A DNA stretch of 18,452 nucleotides from VHBM01 sp052386635. Lineage in GTDB: Archaea; Thermoproteota; Nitrososphaeria; Nitrososphaerales; Nitrosopumilaceae. Of this stretch, positions 5,826 to 12,100 are shown in pieces. The first letter of the stretch is position 1; each line of letters begins with the position of its first letter. The stretch is from assembly GCA_052386635.1 (NCBI GenBank), contig JBQTJY010000029.1, forward strand, positions 1 through 18,452, written 5' to 3'. The notes beneath the pieces were generated by a model. It had not been told where the DNA came from and did not search any database. It was given only the letters and a program-made list of their open reading frames with translations. The position numbers were made by a program, and so were the translations under genes.

Positions 5826-6806
5826 TCAATCTTGCAAAATTTTTGCGCCAGCTTTTGCAAAATACGTTACTATCATGTCTGCTCCTGCTCTCTTTATAGA
5901 ATAGAGAATTTCTGAAATAACGTCATTTTCATTTATCCATCCTTGTTTTGCAGCTCCTTTCACAAGGGCATATTCGCCTGATACGCTATAGGCAGATACT
6001 GGAACATTGAATCGTTTTTTTGTTTCTGCTATTAGATCAAGATATGCCAATGCTGGTTTTATCATGACAATATCAACTCCTTCATTGATATCCATCTCAA
6101 CTTCTCGCAGAGATTCCATTGGATTAGTAAACGGTACTTGGTATGTTCTTCTATCACCAAACTTTGGTGCACAGTCTGCCATATCACGAAACGGCGAATA
6201 AAATGCAGATCTGTGTTTTGCAGAATGTGACATTATTGCAACATCAGAAAAACCTGCATCATCAAGGCTTTGCCGTATGGCAAAAACTTGGCCATCCATC
6301 ATTGCAGAAGGCGATACTACGTCAACTCCTGCTTGTGCTTGGCTTACCGCAATTTTTGCAAGCGTTGCTATGCTTGAATCATTATCAATCCTATTTTCTT
6401 TAACTAGGCCACAATGGCCTGATGACGTATATTGGCAGAGGCAAACATCTGCCATAACTACAATTTTTTCGCCAAAACTCTTCCTAATCTCTGATATTGT
6501 CTTTTGAACTATTCCCTTATCAGAAAAAGCTGACGTTCCTGCGTCATCTTTTGCTGCAGGAATCCCAAATAACATAACAGCAGGTATTTTCAAATCTACA
6601 ACAGACTCCACTTCTTTTACAATCTCATTTAGTGGCAGTCTTTCAATACCTGCCATTGATTCTACGGCTGTTCGTTTTTTCAAGTCTTCTTGAACAAAAA
6701 TTGGACAAATGAGATCCTTTGGTGAAAGTCGTATCTCCTGAACTAGGTCACGTATTTTTTCGTTTTTTCGTAATCTTCGAAGACGTCTTGACGTGAAAAA
6801 TGACAT
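5826..6806 (-). CDS. hemB: Delta-aminolevulinic acid dehydratase (porphobilinogen synthase)
   Basis: HemB condenses two 5-aminolevulinate molecules to porphobilinogen, the second committed step of tetrapyrrole synthesis, in the cytoplasm. The 326-residue product has both active-site lysines: K197 in MSHSAKHRSAF and the Schiff-base K250 in MIKPALAYLD. It also has the zinc-type cysteine triad C122, C124 and C132 (DVCLCQYTSSGHCG), so it should be a Zn-dependent rather than Mg-only enzyme. A TTG at 6830 would add eight residues, but the TATA-like box (6830-6837) overlaps it and lies about 27 nt from the ATG at 6806. The ATG is therefore the likelier start. The small unknown gene follows after 3 nt. 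A 15-bp dyad (6842-6856) sits just upstream of the TATA box. Confidence 0.96.
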   Translation of the reverse strand: MSFFTSRRLRRLRKNEKIRDLVQEIRLSPKDLICPIFVQEDLKKRTAVESMAGIERLPLNEIVKEVESVVDLKIPAVMLFGIPAAKDDAGTSAFSDKGIVQKTISEIRKSFGEKIVVMADVCLCQYTSSGHCGLVKENRIDNDSSIATLAKIAVSQAQAGVDVVSPSAMMDGQVFAIRQSLDDAGFSDVAIMSHSAKHRSAFYSPFRDMADCAPKFGDRRTYQVPFTNPMESLREVEMDINEGVDIVMIKPALAYLDLIAETKKRFNVPVSAYSVSGEYALVKGAAKQGWINENDVISEILYSIKRAGADMIVTYFAKAGAKILQD

Positions 6807-6829
6807 GCGCAAAAATCCCTTTGTTAGCA

Positions 6830-6837
6830 ATATAATC
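6830..6837 (-). promoter_or_regulatory. TATA box for hemB
   Basis: Minus-strand GATTATAT is centred about 27 nt upstream of the hemB ATG at 6806. It argues for a hemB promoter separate from the hemA transcript and against the upstream TTG start. Confidence 0.5.
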
Positions 6838-6841
6838 CTAG

Positions 6842-6856
6842 TCTAACTATGTTAGA
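6842..6856. promoter_or_regulatory. Candidate hemB operator (perfect dyad)
   Basis: TCTAAC (6842-6847) and GTTAGA (6851-6856) form a perfect 6-bp inverted repeat with a 3-nt spacer, directly upstream of the hemB TATA box, in the hemA-hemB gap. Position and symmetry suit a dimeric transcription factor. The regulator is unknown. Confidence 0.4.
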
Positions 6857-6866
6857 GTATGATGAG

Positions 6867-8123
6867 CTATTCCTTTTTTTTATAATCAAAAAGTTTTGTA
6901 GCAGCTTCAAGCAAATCAGGATCACCATGCTCTGAAGCCCTTCTGAGATTGTTCATTGGTGCAGAGACAATGCTTTCAACTACAGCCTTTGTTAGCTCAT
7001 CAATAATTTTGATTTTATTCTCATCTATCTCACCTAACATTTGAAGTGCTTTTTGCAATTCCTTTACTCTTTGCGAATCTATGTTTTTGAACACTTCCTT
7101 TACCAATGGTTCTGCATCCAGTCTTTTCATTGATGCCTCTATTACTGGTAATTCATCACTAATTATATTCTCCACTGTTGATACCTTGCCTTTTCTACTT
7201 CGCATGTTTTTATCAACCATTTCAGCAATTTGATCAAGATTCATCAGCTTTATGCCTGCAATGGTGGCAACTTTTTCATCAACGGTTCTTGGATTTGATA
7301 GATCAAGTATCATAATTCCTTTTTTCTTTTGCTTTATTGCACTTGCAATCCTATCAAATGTTACAAGAAAGTATGGAGCTGAGGTTGCAACAAAAATTAC
7401 ATCATATTTATGAAATTCTGATAACACCTGTTCAAATCCTAGCGAGATGCCTCCTACTGTTTCTGCAAATGCTTTTGATCTTTCCATTGTTCTGCTTGAT
7501 ACAAAAAACTTGCATCCCCTTTTCTTAAGTGACTTGGCAACAAGTGTAGCAGATTCTCCAGTCCCAATCAGTAAAACACTCTTTGATTTTAAATCATCAA
7601 TGTTTTCTTCTACCAGTTTTACAGCCATAGAGCCAATGGAAATTCCGCCTTGGCTAATCCCAGTAGAATTTCTAATCCTAGTACCTATTCTAACAGCCTT
7701 GTCAAATAATGTATTGAGATGATCCCCTGAGGCCTTTAGCTGCCTTGCAGATGTTATCGAGTTTTTTATCTGTCCTAGTATCTGTTCTTCTCCAACAACC
7801 ATTGAATCAAGACCAGATGTCAGTGTAAGCAAATGATGGAACGCATCAGTATCTTCACACAGCTCAAGATTTTCCTTAAAGGCAGTTTCTTCAAGGCCTG
7901 CCAATGATGCCCACGTTTTTTTAATTTTAGAAATATTAACATCATCTGAAATACCAAACAGCTCTATCCTGTTACAGGTTTGTACAATGACACATTCATT
8001 TAGTCCTGAATGTTTTTTAAAAGAAGAGTAGGCCGTATCAAGATCCTTGAAGGTAAACCTTTCTAATACATGAACAGGCGACTTGCGATATGTCACTCGT
8101 GCATTTACCACCTTTTTTGTCAT
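6867..8123 (-). CDS. hemA: Glutamyl-tRNA reductase
   Basis: HemA reduces the glutamate on tRNA-Glu to glutamate-1-semialdehyde with NADPH, the first step of the C5 tetrapyrrole pathway. Counting from the ATG (418 residues), the catalytic cysteine is C50 in VIVQTCNRIELFG. The conserved SGLDSMVVGEEQILGQIK-type block is at 103-120, and the NADPH Rossmann loop is GTGES (187-191). The C-terminal helical dimerisation domain runs from about 310. The ATG at 8121-8123 overlaps the TGA of the upstream precorrin-2 dehydrogenase-type gene (ATGA) and has GGGAG 5 nt before it. A GTG two codons earlier overlaps that ribosome site and is less likely. The coupling ties the first step of the pathway to the siroheme branch. 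An eight-A run lies just before the stop. Confidence 0.97.
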   Translation of the reverse strand: MTKKVVNARVTYRKSPVHVLERFTFKDLDTAYSSFKKHSGLNECVIVQTCNRIELFGISDDVNISKIKKTWASLAGLEETAFKENLELCEDTDAFHHLLTLTSGLDSMVVGEEQILGQIKNSITSARQLKASGDHLNTLFDKAVRIGTRIRNSTGISQGGISIGSMAVKLVEENIDDLKSKSVLLIGTGESATLVAKSLKKRGCKFFVSSRTMERSKAFAETVGGISLGFEQVLSEFHKYDVIFVATSAPYFLVTFDRIASAIKQKKKGIMILDLSNPRTVDEKVATIAGIKLMNLDQIAEMVDKNMRSRKGKVSTVENIISDELPVIEASMKRLDAEPLVKEVFKNIDSQRVKELQKALQMLGEIDENKIKIIDELTKAVVESIVSAPMNNLRRASEHGDPDLLEAATKLFDYKKKE

Positions 8124-8773
8124 TTCCACTCCCTTAGCATTGTCATTGCTAGCTTCTGTGCTTTTTTGAGGTTGTTGTCTTTTATTAATTGTTTAATATG
8201 ATTATCGTTTAGAATAGAGTATAGGAACTTTTTTCGTTCAGTTGGAGTAGCTATTTTGTTTTTAGCGGCAGTCCTTGCTATTTGCTGTAGTTTTATTTGG
8301 TAAATGTCTTCTTTTTTTATGATTTTTTTAAAAACCTTTTCTGCCTGTAATTTTATCTTTCTTGCCATTGCAGGACTTCTACCGCCAGTAGAAATTGCTA
8401 TCTGTATTGTATCATCTATATTGATAACAGATGGGTGGGCAAAGTCACTAACCTCAGGATCATCTGCGGCATATACGTAACATCGCATTTTTTTTGCTTT
8501 TTGCACGATTTTCCTGTTTAGTTCTCTGTCATCTGTTGCTGCCATGACAAGAAATGGCTTGTATTTTGAAAGAAAGTTTGCATCCTTTAATTTTATTTTC
8601 TTAAACTGGATTTTCTTTTTTTTGACAAAATTTGCAAGTTGAGTGTTTATCTTATCACTTACAACTAGTATTTTGCAATCCTGCGTCAATAACGAATTGA
8701 CTTTCTTTAGACCTTCATCTCCACCACCTACAACAATGACTAGATTTCCATTTAGATTGAGGTCTACAATCAA
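8120..8773 (-). CDS. Precorrin-2 dehydrogenase / sirohydrochlorin ferrochelatase-like (Met8p/CysG N-domain)
   Basis: This protein oxidises precorrin-2 to sirohydrochlorin with NAD and, in bifunctional members, inserts iron to make siroheme. The 217-residue length matches stand-alone SirC/Met8p proteins. Features are the N-terminal Rossmann glycines GGGDEG (16-21), the AATDDRELN segment (78-86), the DDPEVSDFAHPS segment carrying the conserved Asp region (104-115) and the following IAISTGGRSPAMARKIK (125-141) typical of CysG N-domains. The start is a TTG, the only suitable codon at the 5' end, with a TATA-like stretch centred about 25 nt upstream (leaderless). The 3' end overlaps hemA by 4 nt. 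With the fused AhbAB across the divergent region, it fits a siroheme-dependent route to heme. Whether it does both reactions cannot be read from sequence. Confidence 0.92.
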   Translation of the reverse strand: MIVDLNLNGNLVIVVGGGDEGLKKVNSLLTQDCKILVVSDKINTQLANFVKKKKIQFKKIKLKDANFLSKYKPFLVMAATDDRELNRKIVQKAKKMRCYVYAADDPEVSDFAHPSVINIDDTIQIAISTGGRSPAMARKIKLQAEKVFKKIIKKEDIYQIKLQQIARTAAKNKIATPTERKKFLYSILNDNHIKQLIKDNNLKKAQKLAMTMLREWK

Positions 8774-8793
8774 CGATCAGCGAGCTTTTGAAT

Positions 8794-8804
8794 TATATTT
8801 AAAA
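8794..8804 (-). promoter_or_regulatory. TATA region for the precorrin-2 dehydrogenase-hemA unit
   Basis: A minus-strand TTTAAATATAA-type stretch is centred about 25 nt upstream of the TTG at 8773. The surrounding 8791-8820 is almost pure A/T, so the exact box is uncertain. Confidence 0.4.
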
Positions 8805-8850
8805 TATTATATTAAATTATGAAACTAGCATCAATTTTCGCTGAAAAATT

Positions 8851-8863
8851 TACAGTTACTGTA
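8851..8863. promoter_or_regulatory. TACAGT-T-ACTGTA dyad between divergent promoters
   Basis: This is a perfect 6-bp inverted repeat with a single central base. It lies between the precorrin-2 dehydrogenase promoter (minus) and the toxin-antitoxin promoter (plus). It could be an operator for either. It is about 80-100 bp from both start codons, somewhat far for simple blocking. Confidence 0.35.
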
Positions 8864-8932
8864 CAATTCAAAAAAATGTAACTAGATAGTTCAGAATTTG
8901 TTAATGGTTTTGCTGTATTCTTTGCATACAAG

Positions 8933-8943
8933 ATATTATAAAG
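8933..8943 (+). promoter_or_regulatory. TATA box for the toxin-antitoxin pair
   Basis: An ATTATAAAG-containing sequence is centred about 26 nt before the ATG at 8965. Confidence 0.5.
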
Positions 8944-8964
8944 CTCATATGTGATAGATACAGT

Positions 8965-9117
8965 ATGCAGAAGGCTCACACAAAAGAAACAAAAGCTGAG
9001 ATTAGCCCCAAGGTTGAAAAGATTCTAGAAGACATAGATTCAGGAAAGGTAAAGATGACTAGGTACAAGAATGCTGATGAGTATCTGAAGCATGTTGATG
9101 AAGTTCTTTCTGAATAA
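8965..9117 (+). CDS. Small antitoxin (50 aa) of a type II toxin-antitoxin pair
   Basis: The frame encodes 50 residues, very rich in Lys, Glu and Asp, predicted helical throughout. The C-terminal part (about 30-50, KMTRYKNADEYLKHVDEVLSE) resembles the toxin-wrapping tails of short archaeal antitoxins. No helix-turn-helix or ribbon-helix-helix is evident, so its DNA-binding ability is unclear. It is called an antitoxin mainly from position: a RelE-like gene starts 2 nt after its stop and the two share a promoter (TATA centred 26 nt before this ATG). The ATG is the first base of a likely leaderless message, as for its neighbours. Confidence 0.75.
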   Translation: MQKAHTKETKAEISPKVEKILEDIDSGKVKMTRYKNADEYLKHVDEVLSE

Positions 9118-9119
9118 GA

Positions 9120-9407
9120 TTGTGGCACATAGATACTGACACTTTTTACATAGATAGAAAACTAAGGAAATTCAAATCAGACAAAACAATAGTTGATGGA
9201 TTCAAGCGAGCAATCATAGACCTAGCTGCATCAAATGATCCTAGACAAATTGGAGAGTTAAAACATGGAAAATATCGATATTGTTATGCCATACACATCA
9301 CAAAATCACACAGTCTGGTGTACCGAGTTTTCATGACTGAAAAAATAATTCAGTTAATAGATCTTGATGACCACAAAAATTTGTACGGAAGAGACAACAG
9401 ACTATAA
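9120..9407 (+). CDS. RelE/ParE-family toxin
   Basis: This is a 95-residue protein of the RelE/ParE/YoeB-type toxin superfamily. Such proteins either cut mRNA at the ribosome or poison gyrase. The fold signature is the order helix-helix-beta: a basic N-terminal helix (12-21), a second helix (24-36), LKHGKYRYCYAIHI (48-60), then SHSLVYRVF (63-71) and the terminal DLDDHKNLYGRD (81-92). The HSLVYRV and DHKNLYG segments resemble the EHRLVY and HY motifs of the YoeB group, so ribosome-dependent mRNA cleavage is the better guess. The start is a TTG 2 nt after the antitoxin stop, with no separate promoter. H85 and the basic residues in the final segment are candidate active-site residues. Confidence 0.82.
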   Translation: MWHIDTDTFYIDRKLRKFKSDKTIVDGFKRAIIDLAASNDPRQIGELKHGKYRYCYAIHITKSHSLVYRVFMTEKIIQLIDLDDHKNLYGRDNRL

Positions 9408-9462
9408 CAAATCTTTTGCGTCTTAAATTAAGGGATAAGACTCAATCGGGATTATTCGATTC

Positions 9463-9485
9463 TATTTATAGATTCAAAGAATCAC
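9463..9485. repeat. Short GATTC/GAATC repeats upstream of ahbAB
   Basis: GATTC occurs twice and GAATC once in this AT-rich stretch, the last pair forming a 5-bp stem with a 3-nt loop. They lie 30-50 nt before the siroheme decarboxylase start and could be regulatory. The signal is weak. Confidence 0.2.
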
Positions 9486-9515
9486 GTTACATTTTTAATT
9501 ACAAAGAAAAATCAT

Positions 9516-10547
9516 ATGCCATTGAAAACACAAATGGATAATCTTGACAAAGAGATCCTAAACGAAATACAGTGGACATTTCCACTTATTTCACAACCAT
9601 TTCATGAGATTGCAAAAAAATTTGGTGTATCGCCAGAAATAGTAAAACAACGATTAACTCATCTTAAAAAGACAGGAATTTTACGGCAATTAAGCGCGAT
9701 TTTTGATACTCGAAGGCTTGGATACAAAAGCTCACTTGTGGCAATGGAGATTGAGAAAGACAAGCTAGAGTTTGTTGCAAAACAAATCAACCAACATCCA
9801 GGTGTAAGTCATAACTATGAAAGAAATCATGAATTTAACTTGTGGTTTACACTAGCGGTTCCGCCAGACTCTGATCTTAAAACCGAAGTTGACAAATTTT
9901 CAAAACTTTCTGGCATAAAAAAAATTAGAATGCTTCCAACAATAAAACTATTCAAAATTGGAGTAAAGCTTGACATGGTTGATGAAAAAAAACATGATGT
10001 AAAACCAACAGAAGAAAAGAAAAAAATTCAAGATGTAAAGTTTGTGCCAACAGAAAAAGACAAAGAATTCATCCGTGAACTACAAAAAGACTTGGAAATA
10101 GTTAACACGCCATTTCTGATACCAGCTCAAAAACTTGGAATCTCAGAGGAAAAGCTATTTGAAAAAATGAAATACTATGAAGAAATTGGAGTGATGCGAA
10201 GATTTGCAGCTATTTTACGACACAGAGATGTCGGGTTTGTTGCAAATGGCATGATTGTTTGGAAAGTTCCAGACGAACGAATAGCTGAAGTAGGTGAGAA
10301 ATTGGGAGCATTTCCTCAAGTAAGTCACTGCTATCAGAGACCAGTTTACAAAGACTGGCCATATAACGTATTTTCGATGATACATTGCAAAACAGAAGAG
10401 GAAGCAAAGGATGTAGCTAAAATAATACAAAAACAAATCAGCGTACCTGAATACAAAATTCTATTTAGTGCACGGGAATTTAAGAAAACACGCGTTGAAT
10501 ATTTTGTAGAGCACGAATTCAAGCTAGAAGAAACAATTCCTGCTTAA
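9516..10547 (+). CDS. Siroheme decarboxylase, AhbA-AhbB fusion
   Basis: This protein carries two Lrp/AsnC-like siroheme decarboxylase modules in one 343-residue chain. The enzyme removes the C12 and C18 acetate carboxyls of siroheme to give didecarboxysiroheme, the first step from siroheme to heme. Module 1 (about 8-155) has a winged-helix start, RQLSAIFDTRRLGY (57-70), PGVSHNYERN (95-104) and EFNLWFTL (106-113). Module 2 (about 179-335) repeats this order with RRFAAILRHRDVGF (228-241), PQVSHCYQRP (267-276) and WPYNVFSMIH (281-290), the last two being hallmarks of AhbB. A Lys/Glu-rich linker (156-178) joins them. In well-studied species AhbA and AhbB are separate chains forming a heterodimer. 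The ATG at 9516 is used; M7 (9534) is an alternative. The gene converges on the aldo/keto reductase with 15 nt between. Confidence 0.92.
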   Translation: MPLKTQMDNLDKEILNEIQWTFPLISQPFHEIAKKFGVSPEIVKQRLTHLKKTGILRQLSAIFDTRRLGYKSSLVAMEIEKDKLEFVAKQINQHPGVSHNYERNHEFNLWFTLAVPPDSDLKTEVDKFSKLSGIKKIRMLPTIKLFKIGVKLDMVDEKKHDVKPTEEKKKIQDVKFVPTEKDKEFIRELQKDLEIVNTPFLIPAQKLGISEEKLFEKMKYYEEIGVMRRFAAILRHRDVGFVANGMIVWKVPDERIAEVGEKLGAFPQVSHCYQRPVYKDWPYNVFSMIHCKTEEEAKDVAKIIQKQISVPEYKILFSAREFKKTRVEYFVEHEFKLEETIPA

Positions 10548-10562
10548 AAATAAAAAATCAAA

Positions 10563-11558
10563 TTAATTTTGTATTGTTGCCTTTATCTCATAAGGTGGCC
10601 AGCTTGAATACAAATCATTAATCTCTTTCATATCTGAGGTGCTAAGATATCTTCCATCAGACATTGCAGAAAATCTTTCAATCTCATCTACACTAACTAC
10701 TGTAGGAAATACAGAAGATACTGCCTTTTTTGAAAGAATAAACTTGATTGCAAGCTCTGTTATGGTCAAACCATTTCTCATAGCAATTGGCCTTAGCTGT
10801 TCAACTTTTGCAAGTGATGCCTTTATCCACTCGCCTTTTCTTACAGAACGGTGATCTTTTTCATCAATTTTTGTGTCTGCCTTGACTTTACCTGTAAGAA
10901 TTCCTGAAGCATCAGGAACTCGAACCAGAATTCCAACATTTTTTCTCTCACCATTTTCGATAAGTTCGTTTCCAGGTGTTTGCTCTAAAATGTTGTAAAC
11001 TGTTTGAACTGCAGAAACATTTTTCCTATTCATTGCCTCAAGGCCTTCATGGGTCCATCCTATGGCAGGCCCTAAAGCAACTTGATATGTTTTGATTTTT
11101 TCTTCTTTAATCATCTGATCTAGTGTTTGAAAAATCTTATCATCTCTTATGTGATTTAACTTTGGATTGTGCAACCCATAAACATCTATATAGTTTGTCT
11201 GAAGTCGGTTTAGACTATTTTTTAGTGCATTGTCTGTAAAAGCAGAATCAAATCTTTGTGGCAATTCTTTGTGGCCAATCTGTTCAACACTTTCAAAATC
11301 ATAACCATATTTTGTAGAAATTACAATCTCGTTTCGCATATCTTTGAAGACTTCGCCTATTAGCTTCTCGCTTTTTCCTTTTCCATACATGTCTGCGGTT
11401 TCAAAGAAGTTTATGCCAAGATCATATGCTTTTTTTAGCATGTGTTTTGCCTCATCATCTTCGATTTTTTTGCCCCACCAGTCAAGTGCAATAGTCCATG
11501 CCCCAAACCCTATCTCAGAAACTGAGATTCCACTTTTTCCAAGAGTCTTGTATTTCAA
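10563..11558 (-). CDS. Aldo/keto reductase
   Basis: This is an NADPH-dependent aldo/keto reductase with a (beta/alpha)8 barrel, 331 residues, acting on an unidentified carbonyl compound. The family layout is clear: GxSGISVSEIGFGAW (7-21), the FETADMYGKGKSE block (52-64), K83 in ISTKYGY, H130 in VYGLHNPK and a C-terminal cofactor segment near 277-300. In the catalytic tetrad Y58, K83 and H130 are present, but the usual Asp (FDTAxxYG) is Glu (E53). Activity may therefore be altered, though Glu could substitute. The TTG start overlaps the TGA of the DUF1802 gene (TTGA) and has AAGGAG (11567-11572) 8 nt upstream, so translation is coupled. It is the third gene of the cld-like/DUF1802/AKR unit. 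Confidence 0.92.
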   Translation of the reverse strand: MKYKTLGKSGISVSEIGFGAWTIALDWWGKKIEDDEAKHMLKKAYDLGINFFETADMYGKGKSEKLIGEVFKDMRNEIVISTKYGYDFESVEQIGHKELPQRFDSAFTDNALKNSLNRLQTNYIDVYGLHNPKLNHIRDDKIFQTLDQMIKEEKIKTYQVALGPAIGWTHEGLEAMNRKNVSAVQTVYNILEQTPGNELIENGERKNVGILVRVPDASGILTGKVKADTKIDEKDHRSVRKGEWIKASLAKVEQLRPIAMRNGLTITELAIKFILSKKAVSSVFPTVVSVDEIERFSAMSDGRYLSTSDMKEINDLYSSWPPYEIKATIQN

Positions 11559-12100
11559 TTTACAATCTCCTTGAACTCTTTTAATTTTGAATCAATAACA
11601 GTATCACTCAAAACAGCTTTTCCAGAAGTAATGTTTGCATTTATGTCTATCCAAGATTTGCAACCATGATACTCTGATTTTATTGGCACCTCAAGTTCTG
11701 GAATTTTAAAAACCCTGAGAAAAACTGCCTTTATTGGCTTGTCTGGCATCCAATCAACTCGAGTTTTGACATATGAATCGCTCCATATGTGAAATGAGGA
11801 TAATGCATTGATTTTTTCTTTTGAATCTATATCTATATCAGCTAGAACCTCAGCATACGATGTTATTTTATTATGACTGTTAGTTGGTGGATTTTTTCTT
11901 ACGTCATCAAGATATTTTTGATATTGCAGCTTGATGTGTTTTTGATCTTGGTGTTCAAATGTTGGAAACAAAAGAAATTTTTTTGATTCAATTTTAAATC
12001 CAGACTCTGTTTCTAAGATTCCGCCTTTTCGTAAAATAACTGTCTGGTCTCCACCTTCTAGTGCCTTAACGATGGTTGCCCATTCCTTTAGTGCATCCAT
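11555..12100 (-). CDS. DUF1802 family protein
   Basis: The protein has 181 residues and matches what I know of DUF1802. The N-terminal KEWATIVKALEGGDQTVILR (5-24) runs into LRKGGI (23-28). FPTFEHQ (45-51) follows, then a variable helical part and a C-terminal beta-rich half with WMPDKPIKAVFLRVFKIPE (about 115-133). No function is established for the family that I can name. The ATG directly abuts the TAA of the chlorite-dismutase-family gene, and the stop overlaps the start of the aldo/keto reductase. The three are thus one translationally coupled operon. Tight linkage to a heme protein makes a heme-related role plausible, but this is inference. It has a single cysteine (near residue 146) and no membrane segment. 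Confidence 0.82.
   Translation of the reverse strand: MDALKEWATIVKALEGGDQTVILRKGGILETESGFKIESKKFLLFPTFEHQDQKHIKLQYQKYLDDVRKNPPTNSHNKITSYAEVLADIDIDSKEKINALSSFHIWSDSYVKTRVDWMPDKPIKAVFLRVFKIPELEVPIKSEYHGCKSWIDINANITSGKAVLSDTVIDSKLKEFKEIVN
11567..11572 (-). promoter_or_regulatory. Shine-Dalgarno site deciding the AKR start
   Basis: Minus-strand AAGGAG is 8 nt before the TTG at 11558, within the end of the DUF1802 gene. It supports the TTG start and internal initiation in the operon. Confidence 0.6.

Noticed and set aside
6807..6830. Longer HemB starting at TTG 6830
   Set aside because: The codon overlaps the likely TATA box, and the extra eight residues do not resemble the family's N-terminus.
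9516..10547. Lrp/AsnC transcription regulator
   Set aside because: Each half has a winged-helix start, but the HCYQRP and WPYNVFSMIH motifs and the two-module design identify siroheme decarboxylase subunits.
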